Source of the DNA: a virus
IMG/VR virus record: IMGVR_UViG_3300031997_000509
Location: 1 to 29,311 of that record
Length of the DNA: 29,311 nucleotides
Reading direction: 5' to 3' (one strand)
The position numbers and the translations under genes are program-made. Under the pieces are notes generated by a model, which saw nothing but the letters and a program-made list of their open reading frames with translations, searched no databases and had not been told where the DNA came from. Below, in pieces: positions 15,003 to 22,017 of this stretch (position 1 is the first letter of the stretch; each line of letters starts with the position of its first letter).

Positions 15003-15157
15003 AATTATTTAAATTATTTTTTGATCTTTTACAAGATTTAATCTTTTATGATTATTTTAAATATATAATAAATATATTATTCTTGTAAAGAATTTTTTAA
15101 TTTAAATAAATTGAGGGCGGATCTATGAGTAATCGCAAAATTTAGAGAAAATTGGTT
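15003..15157 (-). promoter_or_regulatory. Leader of the capsid gene with a promoter candidate and long inverted repeat
   Basis: No gene fits in these 155 bases. The minus strand holds TTTACA, 17 bases, then ATATAT (roughly 15089-15061), a sigma-70-like arrangement. TTTACAAGA/TCTTGTAAA forms a 9-bp inverted repeat (15028-15036 with 15081-15089) spanning about 60 bases, which could fold the leader mRNA. A6-TAAT at 15013-15022 lies 10 bases before the ATG. This is one of the longest gaps in the window, which suggests separate control of the capsid gene. Confidence 0.4.
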
Positions 15158-15802
15158 TTAAATTGCAGTTTTTTTCAACATCCTAATTAGATCAACCTTT
15201 TGTTGTAATCTTGGATCCATAATAGTTCTATCTGTTTCTATCTTTTTAATTATTGGAGCAGCTACACTAAATTTCTCTGATATCAGATTTAATTTCTTCA
15301 TCACTTCATCCAATTTAGAAGTTAGATCAGCTATCTTTGTTTCTAAATCTGCAATTTTAGATGTTTCATCAACTGGTTTCTCAACAGGATTATCAACAGG
15401 TGGTTCAACTACTTCTTCAATTGTAGCTGTGTCCCCACTTGGAGTAATTAAATTTGGATCTTCTTCAACTATTGGATCTATTCCACTTACTTCTGGATTC
15501 CCCTTTTGACCAGCCAATTTATCTATTACTTCATCAGATAATTGTTCTGGAGGTACCATATTAGGATCAACTTCTCCCGGAGAAACAATATCCATGATAA
15601 TACCATCTTTTACAATGATAATTGTTGAATCTTCACATTGATATTCACCATCTGGCAAAGGTATTTCACCATCTGTAGTTACAACAGACACTTTGGCCCC
15701 AGTTTCAAAATTACCATCTACTGAAAGAGGTGTTCCATCTTTTAGAGTTAAACTAGATGCAAAATGGATTTTTAAAAATTTTAATATTTTTTCTATGATC
15801 AT
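15158..15802 (-). CDS. Scaffold-like / prohead core protein (214 aa)
   Basis: Residues 1-60 hold a small beta domain with SSLTLKDGTPLSVDGNFETG and GEIPLPDGEYQCEDSTIIIVKDGIIMDI, a pattern common in head-region proteins of Bacteroidota phages. Residues 70-140 are acidic and Pro-rich, so probably disordered. Residues 145-190 form a coiled coil (SKIADLETKIADLTSKLDEVMKKL). The Lys/Arg-rich end, PRLQQKVDLIRMLKKTAI, resembles the basic capsid-binding tail of scaffolds. It sits between the protease and capsid genes, the usual place for a scaffold. The role is inferred from layout and composition. Confidence 0.55.
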   Translation of the reverse strand: MIIEKILKFLKIHFASSLTLKDGTPLSVDGNFETGAKVSVVTTDGEIPLPDGEYQCEDSTIIIVKDGIIMDIVSPGEVDPNMVPPEQLSDEVIDKLAGQKGNPEVSGIDPIVEEDPNLITPSGDTATIEEVVEPPVDNPVEKPVDETSKIADLETKIADLTSKLDEVMKKLNLISEKFSVAAPIIKKIETDRTIMDPRLQQKVDLIRMLKKTAI

Positions 15803-15834
15803 GGTTATTTATTTTATTTTTGATCCAATAAGGA

Positions 15835-16230
15835 TTATACATTTGATGTTAATATTCCATCAACAAATGTTAGCATTGTATCACCTGTTACTGATGAAAC
15901 ATAATAAGTAGATGTTCCGGATAAACCAATTGGGGTCATACCAGAACTTCCTGATACTCCTGATGTGCCATTAGTTGATATTCCAGAACTTCCTGATACT
16001 CCTGATATTCCAGAACTTCCTGACTTACCTGATGTTCCTGATGTGCCAAGAAATGATCCATCTACTCCACTACTTCCAGATCCAGCTCCAGATACTTTTA
16101 AAACTGGCACTCCCGAATCATCTATTACTAATCTTAAAAGATCAGTTGCTGTTGATGTTTGTATATTTAAAGTTGTTCCTGTAATCACCGAGGCCAATAA
16201 ATCCCTCAATGTTTGACTTTCTTTTCCCAT
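15835..16230 (-). CDS. Small Gly-X-Ser protein within the head gene run (131 aa)
   Basis: Residues 1-50 form a distinct N-terminal domain (ESQTLRDLLASVITGTTLNI, TDLLRLVIDDSGVPVLKV). About residues 50-98 are a short Gly-X-Ser stalk with the interruption GVDGSFLG, also seen in the two large fibres. The end, TYYVSSVTGDTMLTFVDGILT, is a small beta domain. Its place between protease and scaffold genes suggests a capsid-surface fibre or decoration rather than a tail fibre, but this is inference. The start has A6-TAAT 11 bases upstream (16242-16251), with the stop of the 49-aa gene inside it. Confidence 0.6.
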   Translation of the reverse strand: MGKESQTLRDLLASVITGTTLNIQTSTATDLLRLVIDDSGVPVLKVSGAGSGSSGVDGSFLGTSGTSGKSGSSGISGVSGSSGISTNGTSGVSGSSGMTPIGLSGTSTYYVSSVTGDTMLTFVDGILTSNV

Positions 16231-16242
16231 ATCGCTACGATA

Positions 16243-16392
16243 TTATTTTTTAGGTTTGATATTTCTTCTATTCCATTTAGAAATACAAACAGCAACTGCT
16301 TGACGATTTGGCATCCCCTTATCCATTTCATGAGATATACATCTACTTATAAATGAATTTTTATCTTCTTGGGGTGTCGGATCCATTGGCAT
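16243..16392 (-). CDS. Small Cys-containing head-region protein (49 aa)
   Basis: The product begins MPMDPTPQEDKNSFISRCIS and continues HEMDKGMPNRQAVAVCISKW, ending in a basic KPKK tail. The pattern 'F..RC......E.P..QAVAVC...W' is a well-known short phage motif that occurs alone or attached to head proteins near the prohead protease; its function is unsettled. The start ATG 16392 is preceded by AAAAATAAT (16402-16410), overlapping the protease stop, and its own stop lies inside the A6-TAAT motif of the next gene. A second in-frame ATG (16386) is two codons in. Confidence 0.65.
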   Translation of the reverse strand: MPMDPTPQEDKNSFISRCISHEMDKGMPNRQAVAVCISKWNRRNIKPKK

Positions 16393-16408
16393 TTTGTTTT
16401 AATTATTT

Positions 16409-17221
16409 TTATATTGCGAAGATAGCTTCTATACTAAATCCCTTTACAATTTTATTACTTATTAATTCCCAGAGTTTTTCTCCAATAATCTTATATTTCA
16501 TATGCCAACGAGTCTCTTTTAAAGATTCATCTTCTTCTAACCAAGAATCCATTAAAATAGCTTGGCCAGTTAAATCATCTCTGTGCATATAAGATATATT
16601 GCGATTATAACCATATTTTTCTTTCAATTTTCTTATTGTATCTCTACAAAAATAAATATATCCTGGATTGCCATTACCATCAACATCTCTACGATATATG
16701 AATTGATTTGATTTTAATACAAGTCCCATTACTTCTCGTTTTGGCTCTGATATCATTTCCATTTTAATAAAATGTTGTTCAAATTTAATATCAGGGGATA
16801 AAAATCTCTTATCATTTGGTATATCTTCTTTCTTTGATATTCTTACTAATTTATGACGACAATTGTATAATTGAGAATCACAATTAAAAGAATAATTACC
16901 CTCAAAATTGGGTCCACCAAGATCGTTAGTAAAATTCTGAAAGAAATTAGCTTCATCAATCCAACCAAGTTCGTCAGATTTATGCCAAGATTTTATTTCA
17001 CTTTCGTGATAGACCATTCCTGCATGATTACTACAAAAATTATGACTAGTAGATATTATTTCTGGTAGAGGATAAGCTGTATATTTGAAAAAAGGCAATA
17101 ATTTACCTGCTGCAAAATATTCAAAATCTGTTTCAATTGCTGGTCTATCTACAAAAGATATAGATTGAATGCCAGTTTCATCATTTTCATTTATTGTAAT
17201 TTCTCTTAGTATGTAATTCAT
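16409..17221 (-). CDS. XkdF-like prohead protease / head protein (270 aa)
   Basis: The N-terminus contains GIQSISFVDRPAIETDFEYFA (17-37), typical of phage prohead proteases of the XkdF type. The C-terminal part follows XkdF closely: MGLVLKSNQFIYRRDVDG (165-182), YIYFCRDTIRKL (188-199), YMHRDD (211-216), SWLEED, and the closing KLWELISNKIVKGFSIEAIF (249-268). His213 and Ser263 are candidate active-site residues, but I cannot confirm a catalytic set. A middle segment (60-125) with FCSNHAGMVYHESEIKSWH and LYNCRHKLVRI is extra and resembles a putative minor head or fold-stabilising domain. The gene opens the head run, has its own leader element (17229-17248), and precedes scaffold and capsid genes. 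Confidence 0.65.
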   Translation of the reverse strand: MNYILREITINENDETGIQSISFVDRPAIETDFEYFAAGKLLPFFKYTAYPLPEIISTSHNFCSNHAGMVYHESEIKSWHKSDELGWIDEANFFQNFTNDLGGPNFEGNYSFNCDSQLYNCRHKLVRISKKEDIPNDKRFLSPDIKFEQHFIKMEMISEPKREVMGLVLKSNQFIYRRDVDGNGNPGYIYFCRDTIRKLKEKYGYNRNISYMHRDDLTGQAILMDSWLEEDESLKETRWHMKYKIIGEKLWELISNKIVKGFSIEAIFAI

Positions 17222-17228
17222 TATTGTT

Positions 17229-17253
17229 TATTATTTTATACTATATATTAAAA
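17229..17253 (-). promoter_or_regulatory. Leader/promoter-like element before the protease gene
   Basis: The 20 bases at 17229-17248 equal 13373-13392 before the portal gene. The gap to the tape-measure stop is 55 bases with no other gene. AAAATAAT, inside the element, lies about eight bases before the ATG. Confidence 0.4.
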
Positions 17254-17276
17254 TAGTGCTTTTTGTATAAAAATAA

Positions 17277-20200
17277 TTACCAATTAGCCCTAGATTCTAT
17301 TGTTGTAACTCTTCTTTGTACTTTTGTAAAATCACTCTCAACATTTACAACTGGTATAGAAGCAATACTAGCTACAGTCTCAGATATAATTGTTCTTATC
17401 ATTTCAGATGAAATACCATTGTTATTTACAACCTGTCTTGGCTGCAATTGGTTATTATTAACAGCTGATAAAAAATCTCCCATTCCTGGTCTTTGACTAA
17501 CTGATTTTTGAATTATAAATTCTCCTCCTTCTAATTTTACTATCTTCCCCCCATCAGAATGAGATGGTCCAATGACTGGTCCACCCATATCAAATTCAGG
17601 TATTTCAGCATTTTTTATTATAGCCACTTGAGTAGCTCCAAGAGCAGCAGCTATTCCTGCAAATATAAATCCCATTGGTGGAGGCGCTGCTAGAGCTGAA
17701 GCGACTGCCTGAGCTGCGCTCATAATTGCTGCCCATATATTATATTCTTTTAATTTCTTAGCTTCTTCTGTTTTTATTTTCTTTTCTTTTGCGGCTCTTA
17801 CTTCATCTAATACTGCTTTTTCTCTATCATATTGTTCTTGACTCATTGCCCCATGTTTTAAAGCTCTATCAATTATAGCTACATTTTGCTCATATCTCTT
17901 ACTTATTGTACTTAGAGCTGCGTCTGTTGATACTCTTAATGCCTCTGCTTGTGCATTCATAGATTGAGTAATAAAATCGTTTAAAACTCCAATTGATGAA
18001 GAAGCAAATTCAGATATACCTGCCATTTTTCCTTTTAGATCAAGAGTGTCAAATTGATTAAATATACCTCCAAATACATCCTTATCCTTTTCTAAAGGGG
18101 CCAATCCTTCTGATATAGTATCTTTTATTCCACCAACAGTAGCTTTTGATTTCTCTTCTAATAGTTTCTTTGATGATTCTAATACTTTTACTTGGGCCTT
18201 TCCTTGTTCATTTGTTTGATCTACTAATAATATCTGTGCATCTATTTCTAATAACTTTGTTGCCAGTATTTGCTTCTCTATTTCTAATGTTTTAGATCCT
18301 GCTAATACAAGAGATTGATCATCAACTGATTTTACAGCTTTATTTCTTTCTTCTAATAATTTCTTTTTCTTTTCTTCGCCTTGTTTTAAAATAGCTTCAT
18401 TATTTTTATTTACTATTTCTATTTCTGCATCTACTTCTAATAATTTAATTTTCAATATTTCTCCTTCAATGGATATCTGTTTCTTTAGTAATTCATTTCT
18501 ATCATCTATAGCCTTTTTTCTTGTAGCTTCTGGAAGTTTTTCATTATCAATAATTTTTTGTTGAGCAGCTATTTTTATGTTTAAAATTTCATTTTCATCA
18601 TTTAAAATAGAAGATTTTCTTTTATTGGCATACTTAATTCTAATAGCTTCTTTTTCTTTTTCTTCTTGTTCTGTATTGTCTATGGCTTTTGCGGCAAAAG
18701 CAGTTGGTTGTTTTTTAATTTCTCCTTCTAATCTATTTAATTCCTTTTGAGATTTTATTTTCAAATCATAATTATCTGCAATATTTTTTTCTATTTCAAA
18801 TTTATCTTGAGACATTTGTTGAGATTTAACACTTAAACTATACAATTCAGAATAATAACCAACATTCTTATCATCTAATTCAGTTTGTTTTTTTGAATAA
18901 TCTTCTCTCTTTTTTATTAAATCATCCATATTTTTTGATATCTTAACTCCTAACAAAGCTATATTTTTCAAATATTCATCAACATCTTTACCAATAAAAG
19001 CCGTTCCTTCTTTTTGAGAAACATCCCAAATAGTCTGATCTATATCAATAATCTTTTTTTCTAATCCGTTAGCCAATCCACCATTTTCAATAATCTTTTT
19101 TTGTAAATAATCCATTTGTTTATTAGTCTCTTCACCTATTTTTTTCTCTGATCCTTTATAAGATTTTAATAAGGTTTCATTTCTAATAAACTGTTCATTA
19201 ATTAATTTTAAATTTTCTTTTTCATTTATCAAATCTCTATTAATGTCATTAATATTTTCACTATAATTTTTATAATAATCATCAACAGTTTTTATGTCTT
19301 TTTGTTCTGGGGTCAATCCGCGAGATTTTAATTCATCTTGTTTTTGAGCAAGAGATTTATATAAACTAAGTATCTTTTGAGTAGAAGCAACAGCAGCACT
19401 ATACTCAGAATTTAAAGAAGATATAATTTCTTTTAATCTTGATATTCTAAAATTAGTTAAAGCCTCGTTTGTTTCTCTTTCAGTTTTAATTTTTAAATTT
19501 TGTCTCTTTTCTTCTCCTTGCTTTACAATATCATTAATTTTAGTTTGATTTTCTTGAATTAATTTAACATCTTTATCCAATGATGATTTGTCAACATAAC
19601 TTGGAATTACAAAAGTTAATATTGATTCCATAAATCCTTTATGATTTTCTTCCAAATTTTTGGCTAACTCTTTTGAATTTTCATCTAATTTATCAGCTGT
19701 TTCATTAGATATTTTTTCCATTTCTGCTCCATATTCAGTTAAACTTCCTGTTAGAACTCTATATTCAATATCTAGATCTCTTAAAACTTTAATTGATTCG
19801 TTATGAGATTTTCTTAGTTCTTCATTTTTAATAACAGTGCCATCTAAAGCTTTTTCATATACTTTAACTTCTTCTTCACTACTACTGAAGGCCTTACTTA
19901 ATAAATATACTCCTGCTGCTAATGCTGCAATAGCTGCTATAATAATTAATATTGGATTTGAGGCTAAAGCTTTATTCCAAAGTAAAGTAGCTCTTGTTAA
20001 TAGATTGACTGATTTAGTAGAAGCTGTTTGTGCTACGTCTAATGCCACTGTTGCTGTTACTTGACCAGCTGTTGCTGCTGTGGTCTTACCAATTGTTAAA
20101 AAGTTTTTAATGTTTTCAATATATATCTTGGCTAATGAAACTAATCTTTTTGAATCTGCAACACTTTGTAGAGCATTACCAATGGCCATAAATTGTAATA

Positions 20201-20546
20201 TTTTCTTTTCAATTACACCTGTTTTTTCTGTCTCAGCTCCTAATAAAGACATAGCTCCTGTAACACCTGCAACTGCATTGGCAGCAACTCCACCAAACAT
20301 AGCCATATTACCAAAGACGTCCCCAACATCAATATTATTGGCTGATTTTTTAACATCATCTAAATGGTTTTTTAGTTGACCTAACCTACCAGTTAATTTT
20401 AAATTATCTTCTGTAGATAATAAAGAATTACCAACAACACCTCTCAATGCTGCCATCTCTCGCTTTATCCCAGTCATAGAACTATCAAAAGCAGATTTAT
20501 CAATCTTCATTTTGATATAGATATTGTCAATAGTATTCTCAGCCAT
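17277..20546 (-). CDS. Tail tape measure protein (1089 aa)
   Basis: It sets tail length and is ejected with the DNA. The start IDNIYIKMKIDKSAFDSSMTGIKREMAAL is typical. A membrane-type span, NPILIIIAAIAALAAGVYLL, lies at about 197-216; the middle 230-860 is long, charged coiled coil (EEEVKVYEKAL ... KLLEEKSKA). A second hydrophobic region (ASALAAPPPMGFIFAGIAAALG) lies near 960. The end carries the usual FDMGGPVIGPSHSDGGKIV...GGEFIIQKSVSQ block. With the rough rule of 1.5 angstroms per residue, a tail of some 160 nm is implied, fitting a long non-podoviral tail. Unusually, it is encoded upstream of the head genes on the coding strand. Confidence 0.92.
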   Translation of the reverse strand: MAENTIDNIYIKMKIDKSAFDSSMTGIKREMAALRGVVGNSLLSTEDNLKLTGRLGQLKNHLDDVKKSANNIDVGDVFGNMAMFGGVAANAVAGVTGAMSLLGAETEKTGVIEKKILQFMAIGNALQSVADSKRLVSLAKIYIENIKNFLTIGKTTAATAGQVTATVALDVAQTASTKSVNLLTRATLLWNKALASNPILIIIAAIAALAAGVYLLSKAFSSSEEEVKVYEKALDGTVIKNEELRKSHNESIKVLRDLDIEYRVLTGSLTEYGAEMEKISNETADKLDENSKELAKNLEENHKGFMESILTFVIPSYVDKSSLDKDVKLIQENQTKINDIVKQGEEKRQNLKIKTERETNEALTNFRISRLKEIISSLNSEYSAAVASTQKILSLYKSLAQKQDELKSRGLTPEQKDIKTVDDYYKNYSENINDINRDLINEKENLKLINEQFIRNETLLKSYKGSEKKIGEETNKQMDYLQKKIIENGGLANGLEKKIIDIDQTIWDVSQKEGTAFIGKDVDEYLKNIALLGVKISKNMDDLIKKREDYSKKQTELDDKNVGYYSELYSLSVKSQQMSQDKFEIEKNIADNYDLKIKSQKELNRLEGEIKKQPTAFAAKAIDNTEQEEKEKEAIRIKYANKRKSSILNDENEILNIKIAAQQKIIDNEKLPEATRKKAIDDRNELLKKQISIEGEILKIKLLEVDAEIEIVNKNNEAILKQGEEKKKKLLEERNKAVKSVDDQSLVLAGSKTLEIEKQILATKLLEIDAQILLVDQTNEQGKAQVKVLESSKKLLEEKSKATVGGIKDTISEGLAPLEKDKDVFGGIFNQFDTLDLKGKMAGISEFASSSIGVLNDFITQSMNAQAEALRVSTDAALSTISKRYEQNVAIIDRALKHGAMSQEQYDREKAVLDEVRAAKEKKIKTEEAKKLKEYNIWAAIMSAAQAVASALAAPPPMGFIFAGIAAALGATQVAIIKNAEIPEFDMGGPVIGPSHSDGGKIVKLEGGEFIIQKSVSQRPGMGDFLSAVNNNQLQPRQVVNNNGISSEMIRTIISETVASIASIPVVNVESDFTKVQRRVTTIESRANW

Positions 20547-20554
20547 TTCTTATT

Positions 20555-20794
20555 TTATTTTTTTTTATATTTATTATAAATCTCGTCTACTAAAATATCA
20601 CAAGATTCGTATATATCTACGCAATTTGTAATTGAATATTCTTTTACAATATTTTTCCATAAATTAAAAGATATTATTCCTTTTAATTTTCTATGAAAAG
20701 CATGTATGATATAAATATCATCATCATCAATTATCAATTCTTCTTTTTTAATATCCTTTAATCTCGATACTAATTTAAATACTTCTGTAATCAT
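20555..20794 (-). CDS. Small hypothetical protein before the tape measure (79 aa)
   Basis: A helical, acidic/Lys-mixed protein: MITEVFKLVSRLKDIKKEEL, then an IIDDDDIYIIHAFHRKLKG segment, ending EIYNKYKKK. Its stop lies eight bases before the tape-measure start. The place directly before a tape measure is where tail-assembly chaperones are usually encoded, but I see no frameshift site or recognisable family, so this is only a positional guess. An AAAAAATATA-type leader precedes the ATG. Confidence 0.5.
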   Translation of the reverse strand: MITEVFKLVSRLKDIKKEELIIDDDDIYIIHAFHRKLKGIISFNLWKNIVKEYSITNCVDIYESCDILVDEIYNKYKKK

Positions 20795-20810
20795 GTTATT
20801 TATATATTTT

Positions 20811-22001
20811 TTATAATTCTATATCATCTAATAAAATTTTTTCAACATCAACTATTAATAATTTATAATTACTTGTCCCAGTATTAGTGTATGTTGAATA
20901 TAAAGCTACTGGTGTCTTTTCACAAACAATAGTATTATTTCCTAAGTCCCCACTACCATTAATTCCCCAACTCCACACATTACCATGATTATCTAAACCA
21001 GAAGAATAATGAAATCCTCCAGAAATAGAACAAAAGGTCTTTAATGTTCCTAGAATAGCTACTGGTGTACTTTTATTAATAGTGCTATTAATTCCCAATT
21101 TACCATATAAATTATATCCCCAACTCCACACATTACCATGATTATCTAATCCTAATGAATGACTATTACCGCAAGAAATAGAACAAAAAGTTTTTAATGT
21201 TCCTGCAATAGCTACTGGTGTTGAGTAAAAAGTAGTGTTATTAGTTCCAAGTTGACCATTACCATTAAATCCCCAAGACCATATATAACCATAATGATCT
21301 AATCCTAATGAAAAAGAATCCCCACCAGATATAGAACAAAAAGTTTTCAAAGATCCTAGAATGGCTGTTGGTATTAATTTTGATGTAATACTATTAACAC
21401 CAAGTTGACCAGTATAATTCCACCCCCAACCCCACACTTTACCACGATTATCTATTCCTAATGAGTGCTCCCATCCAACAGTAATAGAACAAAAAGTTTT
21501 TAATGTTCCTGCAATAGCTACTGGCGTACTTTTAAGAGCAGTGCTATTAATCCCCAATTCACCATATGTATTGGCTCCCCAACCCCATACTTTACCATGA
21601 TTATCTATTCCTAATGAATGTATACTTCCACCATTATCAATTTTACAAAATGTTTTTGTTATTCCTAAAATAGCCACTGGTGTAGAAGTTGAACCAGTAC
21701 TATTGATTCCAAGTTGTCCAAATTCATTATCTCCCCAACACCATACTTTACCATTATTATTCAATCCTATTGAATGTCTTATTCCACTATCAATTGAACA
21801 GAAGGTTTTTATTGTTCCTAAAATTGCTATTGGAGTACTTTTATTAACAATACTATTAATTCCTTTTTGGCCATCTAGATTATATCCCCAACTCCATAAT
21901 TGGCCATCATTTTTTATACCAATACCTCTCTTAATAATATTAAACAAATTTAAAGTTGAAACACTTACAGCATCAAAATCTAAAAGTAATTTTCTTGACA
22001 T
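20811..22001 (-). CDS. RCC1-type seven-bladed propeller adhesin of the tail (396 aa)
   Basis: Seven repeats of about 51 residues, each VWSWGxNxxGxLGINSTxxKSTPVAILGTLKTFCSIxxGxxHSLGLDNHG, are more alike than in the RCC1 protein at 5664-6770. The conserved Cys in 'FC' recurs in six blades. The N-terminus MSRKLLLDFDAVS differs from the MGH starts, though the gene still follows an MGH adhesin (FISUMP) closely, 16 bases away. The last 30 residues (NYKLLIVDVEKILLDDIEL) are not propeller and may attach the protein. The high repeat similarity suggests recent unit duplication. A role in receptor binding is inferred from context. Confidence 0.83.
   Translation of the reverse strand: MSRKLLLDFDAVSVSTLNLFNIIKRGIGIKNDGQLWSWGYNLDGQKGINSIVNKSTPIAILGTIKTFCSIDSGIRHSIGLNNNGKVWCWGDNEFGQLGINSTGSTSTPVAILGITKTFCKIDNGGSIHSLGIDNHGKVWGWGANTYGELGINSTALKSTPVAIAGTLKTFCSITVGWEHSLGIDNRGKVWGWGWNYTGQLGVNSITSKLIPTAILGSLKTFCSISGGDSFSLGLDHYGYIWSWGFNGNGQLGTNNTTFYSTPVAIAGTLKTFCSISCGNSHSLGLDNHGNVWSWGYNLYGKLGINSTINKSTPVAILGTLKTFCSISGGFHYSSGLDNHGNVWSWGINGSGDLGNNTIVCEKTPVALYSTYTNTGTSNYKLLIVDVEKILLDDIEL
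20930..21910 (-). repeat. Tandem ~153-bp coding repeats (RCC1 blades)
   Basis: The unit of about 153 bases recurs some six to seven times with long shared stretches such as CCCCAACTCCACAC and ACAAAAAGTTTTTAATGTTC on the plus strand. It is in frame throughout. The spacing matches one propeller blade. Confidence 0.8.
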
Positions 22002-22017
22002 ATTGTTTATTTATTTT

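Noticed and set aside
20930-21910. CRISPR-like regular repeats
   Set aside because: The units are about 153 bases, in frame, and encode RCC1 blades. There are no short palindromic repeats with unique spacers and no cas genes. The same applies to the 9-base repeats in the stalk genes.
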